Source: Hemileia vastatrix (Eukaryota; Basidiomycota; Pucciniomycetes; Pucciniales; Zaghouaniaceae). Taken from it: a DNA stretch of 64,000 nucleotides. Numbering within the stretch: the stretch's first letter is position 1; each line of letters starts with the position of its first letter. Made by a program: the position numbers and the translations under genes. The notes under the pieces were generated by a model. The model did not search any database and was not told the DNA's origin. It saw only the letters and a list, made by a program, of their open reading frames with translations. The DNA lies in assembly GCA_030280995.1 (NCBI GenBank), contig JASXTE010000008.1, positions 22,061,693 through 22,125,692 of the forward strand, given 5' to 3'. Positions 1 through 9,896 of this stretch are shown piece after piece.

Positions 1-386
1 ATCCTTTAAAACACAGAATTTCACTATAACAACGTTGGGACATGAAATATAGAGAAAAATTAGCTCTATCCAATGGTACTAAGCACTTAAGCCTAAGACT
101 TAAGGTTAGCCCGTAAAACACAAAAAACAAAATTAAACAGCAATCTTTTATAAATGAAAAATGAGGAAATGACCCCTTAAAACTCAGAATATGAAAAATG
201 TCTACAAGACATAAAATATAGAGAAAAACCAGGGCTATCCAATGATAGTACCCACATACCCGCAGACCCAATATCCACAGAATAAAACCAGAAAAATACC
301 AAATTCCTTAACAGATGTCAGTTAAGACATGCACAAAGAGCGCCAAATCACACAACAAAGGCCCCTGCCAATGTTGGAAGACCACA
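1..386 (-). repeat. Gypsy-1 3' LTR (partial)
   Basis: Positions 1-386 match 12025-12410 without indels. In element orientation the LTR starts TGTGGTCTTCC at 386 and runs off the window edge. It lies directly beside the polypurine tract. Confidence 0.95.
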
Positions 387-396
387 TCCTCCCTCC
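387..396 (-). other. Polypurine tract of Gypsy-1
   Basis: The minus strand reads GGAGGGAGGA immediately before the LTR start TGTGGT. The same ten bases precede the Gypsy-2 3' LTR at 20113-20122, which fixes both boundaries. In this family the tract primes plus-strand DNA synthesis. Confidence 0.9.
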
Positions 397-434
397 AATT
401 GAGAATTTCCGCATTCTTTCTTCATCCAACCACC

Positions 435-1075
435 ATGTTTAACCTCCTTCCCAAATCTGCCTCTGAAATGGGCCCCTGCCAATACTGCATCGACAATAAT
501 TTAATCTGCGCCATGACACCACCTGTCCATCCATACAGAACGTCCTGCGATGTCTGCCACTCCAGAAAGAAGACCTGCCACAGACCTGGTCCACTTTCTT
601 CCACAACAGATTCACCTCCACCTCAACCTGGTCCTTCTTCTGCCAGCACCAAAAGATCTAGGCCATCCATCCTGATACCCAGATTAATCAAAAAGCTCCA
701 CCCTTCCCAGAAGAGTGCCACAACCCATAAAACAACTAGTTCCCCCCTCCCTGGTCCATCTGATGGTAAAGAACATTCATTCATTCCTTCAACTTTAAAA
801 CTGATAACTTCTCAGTTCCTTCCTCTTCTGATAGTGATGATAACAATGTAGGATCCATTGCACCACCAACACCAACGCACTTGCCCACTATCAAGGCCAA
901 GTTCCAACAACACACATCTCAACAGAAACAACTTCTGCTTCACTACTTCCAATCCACTCCTGCTAGAGATCCACAGGACATTGAGAACAGAAGACACCTC
1001 ATTCACCAGTTCAAGGCTAATTCTGAACACTTCATTTCATCTCTTGATTCCCTCTTTAATTCCACTAGTACTTGA
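435..1075 (+). CDS. Antisense gene A: small Zn2Cys6-like cysteine-cluster protein
   Basis: This gene runs opposite to gag-pol and begins about 50 bases inside the internal region, next to the 3' LTR. I infer two exons, 435-765 and 852-1075, with an 86-base intron (donor GTAAAG, acceptor TGTAG). Splicing keeps the frame and gives about 184 residues. Six cysteines at residues 15, 18, 25, 38, 41 and 48 have the spacing C-x2-C-x6-C-x12-C-x2-C-x6-C, within the range of fungal Zn2Cys6 clusters. Here the basic run HSRKK lies in the second half, unlike Gal4. The rest is rich in Ser, Pro and Thr. An open frame continues upstream into the LTR, so transcription could start there. It resembles gene B in plan. 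DNA binding is inferred only from the cysteine pattern. Confidence 0.6.
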
Positions 1076-1136
1076 GTTTGATTCAGAAAAGAAAAATTGA
1101 CCACACCCTCTATAGGATGTAACCACAAACAACCCT

Positions 1137-1637
1137 CAGTTTTAAGTCTTGGGGGACCATCCTCATTTTATAGTCTTGGGGGACTCAAAAACCCTCAGTT
1201 TAAAGTCTTGGGGGACTCAAAAAACCTAAATCATAAACCCAGAACCAGAGATCAACCACATTAAGACACAGAGAAAAAAACTAACATTCTGGGGTAATTG
1301 TGAATAGAGCTGCCAGCCCATCAATTACCCCCAAACTTGCCTTTGCTAAATTCGGAGGCTCCCCCTGTGGATACCCTCCACCAATCTTTCAAACCGAATC
1401 CAACAACAAAAACTTTTCCCTCAGTTTATAGTCTTGGGGGACTTACAACCCTCAGTTTAAAGTCTTGGGGGACTAACACAGTGTTCAGTTTAAAGTCTTG
1501 ACGGACTACTTCTTGATAAAATCTTGAAACCAGCCAGTTTAAAGTCTTGGAGGACTAACAGAAACCAGATTTCAGTTTAAAGTCTTGATGGACTGACTTG
1601 ATACCATAGCTTTTTCAGTTTAGAGTCTTGATGGACT
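1137..1637 (-). repeat. Cluster of eight TAAACTG hairpin repeats (Gypsy-1)
   Basis: Copies lie at 1137-1158, 1164-1185, 1196-1217, 1422-1443, 1453-1474, 1486-1507, 1535-1556 and 1573-1594, with a ninth, variant copy at 1616-1637. In element sense each reads AGTC, a six-base loop such as CCCCAA, CATCAA or CGTCAA, then GACT and TTAAACTG. The loops vary while the four-base stem and the tail stay constant. The same element occurs in Gypsy-2 and Gypsy-3. Confidence 0.85.
1291..1331 (-). repeat. GGGGTAATTG hairpin, copy 1
   Basis: Perfect 10-bp inverted repeat GGGGTAATTG/CAATTACCCC around a loop that contains CTGGC. Related hairpins are at 4212-4253, 4473-4513 and, in Gypsy-2, 18005-18045. Confidence 0.8.
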
Positions 1638-1788
1638 GACGGAATTTTGCATAAAATGGAGGCAGCCAATTTCATGCAGCACAAATCTACAGCCAACCTG
1701 CTGAACTTCCACCTTCACTTCATCATCTACCCATCACTGACAAAAATCTCCTCCTATCCCTTTTCATCATCTTTTCTCACCACAGATA

Positions 1789-3362
1789 ATGGCTGGATCT
1801 CCTGATGTTAACCCTTCTACTCTCCCTTGCTTCACTGCTCCCAAGGACTATGCCTACAAACAGTGCATCCACATGTGCAGACCTTGCACATTCACTCTTC
1901 CAAATCCTGAATCCAAATTCTACAACAGGGCTTGTGACTCTTGTTATTCCAAAAAGAAAAGATGTGACAGAGAGGCCAACTACCCTATTCCTCCACCTTC
2001 ACCATCTCATAAATACATCTCCAGATCCCCTACCAGATCCCCAGAGCTTGGTCCTTCCTCTTTCTCTCTATCTTCTGCTCCTTCCAGAAGATCCAAAAGC
2101 TCAGCTTCCCGCACTCTTCACAAAAGACCAGCCTTAGCCTCACAAGAAACTGCCTTTATCTCCACCAAATTGGCTCCAAAAGCTTCAAAATCAACTCCCA
2201 GGCTTCTAGACCGCGTCCAGGCGGCCCAGCCGACGTTGGGGGGCCCGCCCGCCTCACCAAACAGTGAAAATCAGGGCCAAAACCTCCAAAAACGGTCAGA
2301 AAATAGCCAAATTCATCCAGACAACAACAACAACTCAACCCAACTACCTCCTACTGCTCCCAGAGCAATGCAATCCACCCTTCCAAAAACCAAAAACACC
2401 AAAATTTCCCAGATTTCTAAGAGAACTGCCAGAGAACCCCAAGAAGAAACCAGAACACGACACACTGCTCCACAACAACAACTTTGTCTCCAACTAAGAC
2501 AAAGAAACTACACCTCTCCTCTGTCAGCCAACTACTCTTCTGACAGTTCCATCTCTTCAAATTCTCCATCCAGAAGAGAGCAGTCTGCTTCCAAATCTCC
2601 CTCTCCTTCTCCATCCTTTAACAACCCTGGTACTCCATCACCAGCACCTCCTCCAGCTGAATCCAACAGAAATAACAACCACAACAACAACCACAATCTC
2701 ACTGCTCCAACTAGGCCCCAGGAACCTCAGCATCCCAGTTCACCTTCTCAGGATCTTTCAGAGGAAGACCATGAGAATCCATATCTTTCCCTAGTTGATC
2801 CACCCACTATGACCATTACAAAATCGTCAGAGATCCAAATCCCAGCTGCTTACAGATTTGATGAACTTCCAATCTGTAAGTACAAAATTAATTATTCCAT
2901 TTCTTCAACAAAAATAATTACTGATCCAATTCTTCTTGTCTAGTTGGCACCCCTCCTCCTGAATCTATTATTGGAGTTGGCCAAACTCTTGAAACTTCTT
3001 TGACCCTGGATTATGGAGACATGAAGAAACACCTAAGCACCATGTGTTCCAACATGCTAAAAGCCTTTGCCCTCCATGGACCCTTGAATGACTTTGAAAA
3101 ATCCCTGAGAAAGCGCCTGCTGGAAGACCACTGGAAAATGTCTTGGATCATTAAACAAACCCTCCAGCACTCCATTCCTGCCTCTTCTTCTTCCTCCTCT
3201 GAACTTCCCTCTAATCCAATCCCTATAATCTCTCCAGCAGGATGCACTTCAAAGAACACAGTGCTTCCCATAATCCCAACAAAAAACAAAAACGTCATCA
3301 CAATCTGGACCAGCCTCCAGAAGCTTCATCATCCAGACAATGAGCCCCTGAAAAAAGATTAA
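1789..3362 (+). CDS. Antisense gene B: Ser/Pro-rich cysteine-cluster protein
   Basis: This intact two-exon gene runs opposite to gag-pol in the Gypsy-1 3' region. Exon 1 is 1789-2875 and exon 2 is 2944-3362. The 68-base intron starts GTAAGT and ends TTGTCTAG, and splicing restores one frame of about 501 residues. The N-terminal region has Cys26, 30, 33, 49, 52 and 59. The last three form C-x2-C-x6-C with a basic stretch (YSKKKR), like half of a Zn2Cys6 cluster. Residues 65-330 are low-complexity, rich in Ser, Pro, Asn and Gln. The last 120 residues are charged and may be helical. It has the same plan as gene A, which suggests duplication. A regulatory or nucleic-acid-binding role is a guess. 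Gypsy-2 shows no counterpart. Confidence 0.7.
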
Positions 3363-4650
3363 AAACATAATAATAGTATAAAACAATTAATAAAAATAAA
3401 TTCAGAATTTTTTTTTTTTTTTTATGTATCTACTAATATACTAAAATTAAAAATTAATAACTAAAATGAAATGAAATAAAATAAATGAAATAAAATAAAT
3501 GAAATAAAATAAAATATAAAAAATAATACAAATGGTATTCCCCAGCCAATTGATGAGCTGATCCCCTTATACCTTACCCACATCCAAGTGCACCTTGATG
3601 TGAATACACCTTAAAATAATTTTTAAATGATTTGAGATAAAAATATATTGAGAAAAATATAAATCAAGAAAAATAAAATAACAAAATTCAAAAAATTTAG
3701 AAATTCAGAAGGTAATAAAAATAATGAAACACAGAAACACATGAAATAAATAATAAATAAAAATAAAATAGCATTGCCCGGCCAATTGATGAGCCTTTCC
3801 CCACCAATGCTTGCCCACATCCAGGTGACCCTGATGTGGTAACACCCTATATTTTTGATTTTATAATTTTGAACAACCCCCATAAAAAAATTAATAGAAA
3901 AAAAGAGAAAAAAGAAAATAATCTAAAACTACTATCTAGAAAAAACATAACTGCAAAATCAAAGAAGGTCCAGCTCCATAGATGATCCTATAAGAGAAAG
4001 TCCGGTCCATAGAAATGATCACTGGGTGGGCTCCCTCCAATAAGTAAAAATGATGGGAGACCACCAGTGATCCACCACCAATCTGAAAGAACCAAAGATA
4101 AAGAAGCCAGTCCCAAACCAGTTTAAAGTCATAGCGGACTTAAAACCTGAATAATAAACAACAGAACTAGAATTCAACTAGGAAAAACAAAAGACTTGAG
4201 ACAGACATTCTGGGGTAACTGTTCTACAGAGCAGCCAGCTCATCAGTTACCCCCACACTTGCCAAAATAAAATCTAGAAGCCCCCCCCTGGGTAACTTCT
4301 AACAAAAACACAACATCCAACACAATAAACAAAATATAATAAGAGTGAAGATTCCGGCACTTGAAAACCAAAGCAATTTCCAGTTTAAAGTCATAGAGGA
4401 CTAAAACCTATGAAAAGAAACCAATACTAGGGTTCAACCAAATTAAGAGAAAGGGTTGGAAACAGACAATCTGGGGTAACTGTTGATAGAGCAGCCAGCC
4501 CATCAGTCACCCCTACACTTGCCAAGATCAAATCTAGAAGCCCCACCCATGGGTACCTTCTAACAAAAAATTCCAACAAACAGATGCATAGTATCACCAC
4601 AAAAAAAACCAAAATTAAAGAATGGTCCATAGTTTATCCTCATTGCAGAG
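3363..4650. other. Noncoding 3' region of Gypsy-1 with structured repeats
   Basis: No gene is visible. The region contains two CCACATC/GATGTGG hairpins (3577-3602, 3814-3839), a long GATCACTGG/CCAGTGATC inverted repeat (4017-4072), two GGGGTAACTG hairpins (4212-4253, 4473-4513) and three TAAACTG hairpin repeats (4119-4140, 4381-4402, 4629-4650). Counterparts of each type, in the same sense relative to pol, occur downstream of pol in Gypsy-2. The rest is A-rich sequence. Confidence 0.75.
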
Positions 4651-6045
4651 TCAATCTTCTTCATGCCTAGTGCCTCTGGGATAAAACCTTTTCACTTGGT
4701 CTGCAGCCACCCTCTTTTTCAAATCTGCACCATCCAACTCTTCCAAAACATAAGAACCTCCAGACGCCTGAGACCTGACTCTGTAAGGTCCATTCCATCT
4801 GTCAGCAAACATTTTGCCCCACTGACTCTCCAAACTTCTATTATACACCAAAACCAAACAACCAGGTTTCAAGGGATTCCTGAGTCTATGAGCTAACTTC
4901 TTGTCCCAGTATCTGACTGATTGATTCCTAATCTTCATCATTCTAGAGTATGCCTTCTCTTGACATTCCTCTCTACATTCCAACTGTTGCATCCTGGCAC
5001 AGAGAAATTCTTCTGTTGAGTGCATGTCATCCCAATCAATTCCAAGATAAGAGACAGCTTCCAAGTCCACTGGTAGAACGGCTTTTTGACCAAACATTAG
5101 CTCATAAGGAGAATAGCCAGTTGTCCTCTTCACAGTGACCCTATCAGCAAATAACACCAAGGGTAAATAATGCCTCCACATTTCAGCACTATCTCCGCAC
5201 ATCTTCACCAAAGCATTCTTGATAACTTGATGGCCTCTTTCAACCATGCCTTCAGCTTCAGGATAATATGGTGTAGCCACTCTAACCCTAGAACCAACAC
5301 TAGCCACAGCTTCTTTAAATTTGGCACCAAACTCTGGCCCACCATCAACAGTCACCAACTTCATCGACCCATACCTATAAATCTACTCCTTCTTCAAAAA
5401 CTCTGCCACATTCTTGGCAGTCAAATTAACCAGAGGCACTGCCTCAACCCAATCAGACAAATCATCCCTAGCAACAATCAAGTATTTATACCTTCCCTCT
5501 TTAATATGGACAGCATCCAGACTGACCCTTCCAAAAACAGTTGATTCACCAGTAGCACGGCCCATCTCTTTAGGTTTCAAGTGACTTCTTCTTTGACATT
5601 CTTCACAAGATTGAACCCAACCCTGCACAGCCAACTTCATACCCGGCCACCAAAATCTGTCTGCTACTCTTCTATAAGTCTCCCCAAAGCCTCTATGACC
5701 AAGGTCTACATGCTAAGACTTCAAAACCAATTCTTGACCCTTCTTCTGAGTCACCACCACTTGAGGATTAGGATGTCTCCTTCTCATCAAGCGCCTTCCT
5801 GACACATAAAATCCAGGACTCTTCTTCTTGATTGCCAACCAAGTATCATCATCACAACTATCTGGCCTCTCCAAGGTCAAAAGATATTCCACCAAAATAA
5901 AATAAAACCCAGATTGACCCCAGGTCTCATCTTCAAAATCCAACAAAACAACATCCAAGGGTACAACTTTGTCATCAAAATCACCAGTGTGAACATGAGC
6001 CAATTGAGCAGCCCAACCATGACACCAATCCTTAAATTTTGGCAC
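4651..6045 (-). pseudogene. Gypsy-1 integrase region (in-frame stops)
   Basis: One reading frame continues from the RT/RNase H block and is cut by single stops at 6082-6084, 5713-5715 (TAG) and 5383-5385 (TAG in place of Trp). It contains the HHCC zinc-binding region (CEECQRRS) and the catalytic core: Asp in VSLDAVHIKEG, Asp in VTVDGGPEFG and Glu in EAEGMVERGHQV. A basic C-terminal region ends KRFYPRGTRHEED. Integrases of this class insert the cDNA into host DNA. I see no chromodomain. The stops match sense codons in Gypsy-2, so they are mutations of this copy. A TAAACTG hairpin directly follows the stop codon. Confidence 0.9.
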
Positions 6046-6081
6046 GTCCTTCTCTTTCCACTGAACCTTGTGAGAATCCAG

Positions 6082-8640
6082 TTAACTAACAAAAACACCC
6101 TTTTCCAATTTTGAGCTGTCCCAAACCACAACTCCATCTTCATCAACAAAAACATCCTGATCACCAGAATCAAGATCAGATCCAGCCAGTTTAACCTCTT
6201 GGGGGAGGTCAGAACAATCATCCAGTTTAGCCTCATGGGGGAGGAAAGAAAAATCCTCAGCACCCTTTGTGCTGGCCCTAATCACTGGAACATCTTCGTC
6301 AAACTCTTCAGAATCAGAATCCTCATCTGTAGGTGGCCTCCTTGATAATCCATCAGGCATAGTAAAAGTTTTACCTGGTTTGTGTATCAGGTCAAAAGAA
6401 AAATGTTGAATAAATGCCACCCACCTAGTCATTGGAGCATTTGGAAGACTAGGTGTATTGATCATCTGAACCAAAGATTTTGTATCCACCTGCAGCTCAA
6501 AATGCTGCCCCCACAAAACCGTCTGTAGCTTCTTTAAAATTTTAGCTACGCCACACAATTCCAACTTAGGTTGAGAATACCTAGATTCCACCTCATTAAA
6601 CACCACAGACTCATACCTTACTGGCCTGACCCTCCCAGTCTTATCCTCCTGAGACAAAACAGCACCAGCAGCAATATAACTTGAGTCCACTGCCAGATAA
6701 ATCTTTCCAGCACCAACACCATAATCCAACTTGTGAAGAATTATATCTTCACCAACAACCTTTTTCAACTTCTGAAAAGCCTCTTCACACTCTTCAGTCC
6801 ATTCCCAATCTGCATCTTTTCTGGTCAACCTCCTTAAAGGTGAAGCCAACAAAGAAAAATCCTTAATGAAAACCCTGACATATACACATACACCCAAAAA
6901 TCCTCTGACTTCTGTAGTATTTTTAGGCCTTGGCCATGCCTGAATTTTATTAATCTTCTTCTTCGCCATAATCCTTCCCTCTTTACATACCACATGACCC
7001 AGAATTTCCAAAGCAGGAACACAACAACAGAATTTTGACCCTGAAATGGTCAAACCAGCCTCTTCAATCCTAAACAACACTCTCTCTAGAGTTATTGCAT
7101 ATTCCCACACAAACCTCCTTATTCCAGGGTTCTCCGATAACACCTCATTACCATAATCAGTGGATGGTCCTTTAATTTCACCATCATCAATAAAAATACC
7201 AGCATAAGTAGGAACCTCATCCTGCAAAATCCAAGCCATCTGTGCTTGATAAACTGCCACCGAATTAGTTGCTCCTTGAGGCAACCTAGTGAGCTGAAAT
7301 CTTCCCAAAGGAGTCTCAAAAGTTGTGAGAGGCCTTGAATCCGTATGTAGTTCCCTCTCATCATAACCACCCATAATATCACCCAAACCATAACACACCC
7401 TTCCAGAAAAAGCTTCAACAAAATCCTCTGCACTTGGCAGCATACCAGCGTCCTTGATAGTGACTCTATTCAAGGCTCTAAGATCATGAACCACCCTCAA
7501 CTTTCCATTCTGCTTCTTTACACAGAACACCGGACTTGAGTAACTGGATGTTGATTGTTCATATAACCCAGTCCTGACTCTTTCCCTAACAATCTCTACA
7601 AAATCCTCTCGAATAGCGGCTGGAATCGGAAAAGGTTTGATTTGCCAAGGTTCATGACAAACAACAGGAGTCAAGTAAGGTTCCCCATAAGAGTGCTTCA
7701 ATACACCCCTTTCCTCCTCAACAAATTCCACCGCTTTTTCCCTTAGCACAATAATGTGCAACAACAACTTCTTTTCTTCCTCAGACAACCACCCATCAGG
7801 ACCAAAATTAACAACTTTCAATCTTTCCACGGTCACCCTAGCCGTCTCTACAAATTCTGGAGGATTCTTCACCAATGGAGTACAGTACGGATCTCTTGAC
7901 AAAGGAGGTCTCTTCAAAGGTGGATTCAAACCCACAGGCATAGGCTCATTGACAGGCCTAATCTTCTGCGCTACCTTCTTATACTTTGCCGCTCCATCTT
8001 CAACTTGAGGGATCTTCAGGAAATCTTCACCAACAGACCTGGAACAAAAACCAAGGGTTTCCCCATTGCTCACATGCGTGGCTAAGGTAATGTTTTTGAA
8101 AGGTGTAGAAGAAACCTTAGCGGTGCACAATTGGGAGGACTTACTTTTACACCCCAATCTCACCACTCCAAAACTTTTCCGCAATTCCACATCTTCATCC
8201 TCACTTCCAACTTCCAAATCTTCAAATCTTGATTCATCTTCTGAATCACATCTTCTAAAATTGTGCAGTTTATCCTCATGCTGGAGGTCCAAAAATAGAT
8301 CTTGATGATCTTCTCTCTTCAAAATTTTCTGCAGTTTAACCTCATGCTGGAGGCCCAAAAATAGATCTTGATGATCTTCACAAAAATATTTTGCATCTTC
8401 TTTCTTCATTATCTTCAGATTTTTTTCTTGATTTTCGTGAATTATCTTGAAATTGTTATCTTCTTTTCTTGAGTTTTCTTCTGTCCTACAAATATAACCA
8501 GGGGTTTCCCCAATTCTCACAGGTGTGGCCCAGGTAATGTTTTTGAAAGGTGTAGAAGAAACCCTAGCGGTGCACAATTGGGAGGACTTACTTTTATACC
8601 CCAATCTCACCACCCCAAAACTTTTCTGCATATCTTTCAA
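6082..8640 (-). CDS. Gypsy-1 linker, reverse transcriptase and RNase H
   Basis: Longest open frame of the element, about 852 codons. Residues 1-250 form a low-complexity linker with an internal duplication: KSFGVVRLG-type blocks near residues 6-50 and 155-200. The linker also holds two LQHE-V/D-KL peptides encoded by hairpin repeats. RT follows with KLRVVHDLRALNRVT, GLGDIMGGYDE and the active-site box FIDD near residue 483, where many relatives have YVDD. RNase H is near residues 640-770 (AVDSSYIAAGAVLSQ, KLELCGVAKIL, LQVDTKSLVQ). The frame is -1 relative to protease, so translation is expected by the frameshift signal at 8797-8883. The first Met here is not thought to be the real start. Two stops lie between the shift site and this frame. 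Confidence 0.93.
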   Translation of the reverse strand: MKDMQKSFGVVRLGYKSKSSQLCTARVSSTPFKNITWATPVRIGETPGYICRTEENSRKEDNNFKIIHENQEKNLKIMKKEDAKYFCEDHQDLFLGLQHEVKLQKILKREDHQDLFLDLQHEDKLHNFRRCDSEDESRFEDLEVGSEDEDVELRKSFGVVRLGCKSKSSQLCTAKVSSTPFKNITLATHVSNGETLGFCSRSVGEDFLKIPQVEDGAAKYKKVAQKIRPVNEPMPVGLNPPLKRPPLSRDPYCTPLVKNPPEFVETARVTVERLKVVNFGPDGWLSEEEKKLLLHIIVLREKAVEFVEEERGVLKHSYGEPYLTPVVCHEPWQIKPFPIPAAIREDFVEIVRERVRTGLYEQSTSSYSSPVFCVKKQNGKLRVVHDLRALNRVTIKDAGMLPSAEDFVEAFSGRVCYGLGDIMGGYDERELHTDSRPLTTFETPLGRFQLTRLPQGATNSVAVYQAQMAWILQDEVPTYAGIFIDDGEIKGPSTDYGNEVLSENPGIRRFVWEYAITLERVLFRIEEAGLTISGSKFCCCVPALEILGHVVCKEGRIMAKKKINKIQAWPRPKNTTEVRGFLGVCVYVRVFIKDFSLLASPLRRLTRKDADWEWTEECEEAFQKLKKVVGEDIILHKLDYGVGAGKIYLAVDSSYIAAGAVLSQEDKTGRVRPVRYESVVFNEVESRYSQPKLELCGVAKILKKLQTVLWGQHFELQVDTKSLVQMINTPSLPNAPMTRWVAFIQHFSFDLIHKPGKTFTMPDGLSRRPPTDEDSDSEEFDEDVPVIRASTKGAEDFSFLPHEAKLDDCSDLPQEVKLAGSDLDSGDQDVFVDEDGVVVWDSSKLEKGVFVS
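6187..6245 (-). repeat. Two coding hairpin repeats in Gypsy-1 (after RNase H)
   Basis: Copies at 6187-6210 and 6223-6245 read CCTC, loops CCCCAA and CCCCAT, GAGG, then TTAAACTG or CTAAACTG in element sense. They encode the peptides LPQEVKL and LPHEAKL. Confidence 0.8.
8058..8633 (-). repeat. Duplicated segments in the Gypsy-1 linker
   Basis: A segment of about 130 bases occurs at 8058-8190 and 8505-8633 in direct orientation with few differences. Between them a shorter unit of about 66 bases is repeated (8266-8395), and each unit begins with a CCTC-CAGCAT-GAGG hairpin repeat (8266-8290, 8332-8356). Both duplications keep the reading frame. Confidence 0.85.
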
Positions 8641-8796
8641 TAAAGATATATAACCAATCTTCTTCTTTGAACTTGAATTAAAAATAATTAAGAATCTTGA
8701 GAGAGAACAGAGACTTGATAAAAAACTTCATGAATACTTGCAGAGAAGAGAAACATTAAAAAGAGAAAGTTGAAAATCCACTTGTTATATCTCCAA

Positions 8797-8883
8797 GGGA
8801 GCTGACCTACTACAACCTGGGATTTCCTCATCTCGGGGAGAGGTTGTAGCACTAGGGTGATCAGCCCTCATTATTCTAAAAAA
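8797..8883 (-). promoter_or_regulatory. Predicted -1 ribosomal frameshift signal, Gypsy-1 pro-pol
   Basis: The minus strand reads T TTT TTA in the protease frame (8883-8877), then GAA TAA, so the zero frame stops two codons later. About nine bases after the slippery site a stem-loop begins. Its outer arms are GGGCTGA/TCAGCTCCC (8867-8861 with 8805-8797) and its inner arms are CTACAACCT/AGGTTGTAG (8849-8841 with 8818-8810). The RT frame is -1, as such a site would produce. Gypsy-2 and Gypsy-3 have the same arrangement, and the inner stem shows compensatory changes against Gypsy-2. Confidence 0.8.
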
Positions 8884-9875
8884 GACAGACTCTCAATAGA
8901 GCCTGAGCCGCACTCCAAAAAACCAGAGGCAGCACCCACTTCTTTCCTTCTCCTGCAGCAATCCATGCACTGGCACATTGAAGATAAACCAGGCCTAGTC
9001 TCCCAACCATCCTCTCCAGGGGATGATAACCTCATGTGAAGCCTCCTTTCGTCTTCACCAGTCAACTCCAAACTGATTCCCAAATCAAATTGATAACCTA
9101 TTCTTGCCTGAAAATCCATCAAGAATGGCCCACCCAAAACTGCTTTTACATTACCTTTAGCAATGTAAAAATGAACCTTCCCTGAGGCTCCTCCAACATC
9201 TAACTTCACAAACTCTGAAGTTACAACCAATTCAGTGACATGGCCACCGATCCCTCTCAAATTCTCACCAATACCAGTTTTGATGGGGAGGCCCTTATGA
9301 GTTGCCTCAAACAAAGAAATCAGGTTTATCTGAGAACCTGAATCCACCATTGCCCTTGCCTCCCTGCCATTCAGAGTGACATTGACATATCCCAGAGGAG
9401 CAGAAAAATGAGTTTCCAACCCCTCACCAAACTTTTCAGCAGAATCACAAATGTATTCTACCTCACCAGAAGAAACCCTTCTCCTGGTCAACAACTTCTT
9501 CTGCCTATCAGCCAACCCTGGACTGATAGCATACAATCCCCCATAAGATAGGGAAACCTGACCCTGGTTCATCCTTTCCAGGACAGAGTCCATAACATTA
9601 ACTTGACTAGACACTACTGGCCTCTCAAAGTGAGCTCTTTGCTTCACCACCTTGGTCCTAGAAGATTCTTGAGGACCAGCACCACCAACAGATTTACCAT
9701 TAACAGGAACCAAACCAGATCCCTCACCAGAACCTCTGACTCCAACAGGCTTTGGCAATGAAGCCAAAGGGAAATCCTCCTCAGAGTCAGAATCCACCTC
9801 CATTGGCATTGGATCACCATTCATATCCAATGCGCCAAAACTAGGGGGGCCCATATCAGCCATACCCTTCTGCAT
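8871..9875 (-). CDS. Gypsy-1 aspartic protease region
   Basis: Open frame of about 334 residues. The retropepsin core is AMVDSGSQINLIS with an intact Asp-Ser-Gly triad, a flap-like GIGENLRGIGGH and the following VLGGPFLMDF. It would cleave the Gag-Pol polyprotein. The N-terminal half is an acidic, Ser- and Pro-rich linker. The C-terminus is cysteine-rich (MCQCMDCCRRRK). The frame is the same as gag and is separated from it only by in-frame stops. It ends inside the frameshift signal. Confidence 0.88.
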   Translation of the reverse strand: MQKGMADMGPPSFGALDMNGDPMPMEVDSDSEEDFPLASLPKPVGVRGSGEGSGLVPVNGKSVGGAGPQESSRTKVVKQRAHFERPVVSSQVNVMDSVLERMNQGQVSLSYGGLYAISPGLADRQKKLLTRRRVSSGEVEYICDSAEKFGEGLETHFSAPLGYVNVTLNGREARAMVDSGSQINLISLFEATHKGLPIKTGIGENLRGIGGHVTELVVTSEFVKLDVGGASGKVHFYIAKGNVKAVLGGPFLMDFQARIGYQFDLGISLELTGEDERRLHMRLSSPGEDGWETRPGLSSMCQCMDCCRRRKEVGAASGFLECGSGSIESLSFLE

Positions 9876-9896
9876 CTTGTAAAGCTCCTCTTTGCT

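Larger units (their letters stand above)
1076..1788. other. Noncoding interval of Gypsy-1 with hairpin repeats
   Basis: There is no gene here. The interval holds eight copies of the TAAACTG hairpin repeat (1137-1637) and one GGGGTAATTG hairpin (1291-1331). A possible antisense promoter for gene B lies near 1645-1660 (GCATAAAATGG), followed by a pyrimidine-rich leader up to the ATG at 1789. Confidence 0.6.

Noticed and set aside
315..434. Open frame extending gene A upstream into the LTR
   Set aside because: It begins inside the 3' LTR and a start at 435 is closer to the cysteine cluster and the leader shared with Gypsy-2; the LTR part is probably untranslated.
1137..1637. CRISPR-like array because of regularly spaced short repeats
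   Set aside because: Spacing is irregular, repeats vary and form hairpins with a fixed tail, the DNA is eukaryotic transposon sequence, and no cas genes are present.
6834..7433. Minus-strand frames of 62-104 codons inside Gypsy-1 RT
   Set aside because: They are out-of-frame shadows of the conserved RT frame.
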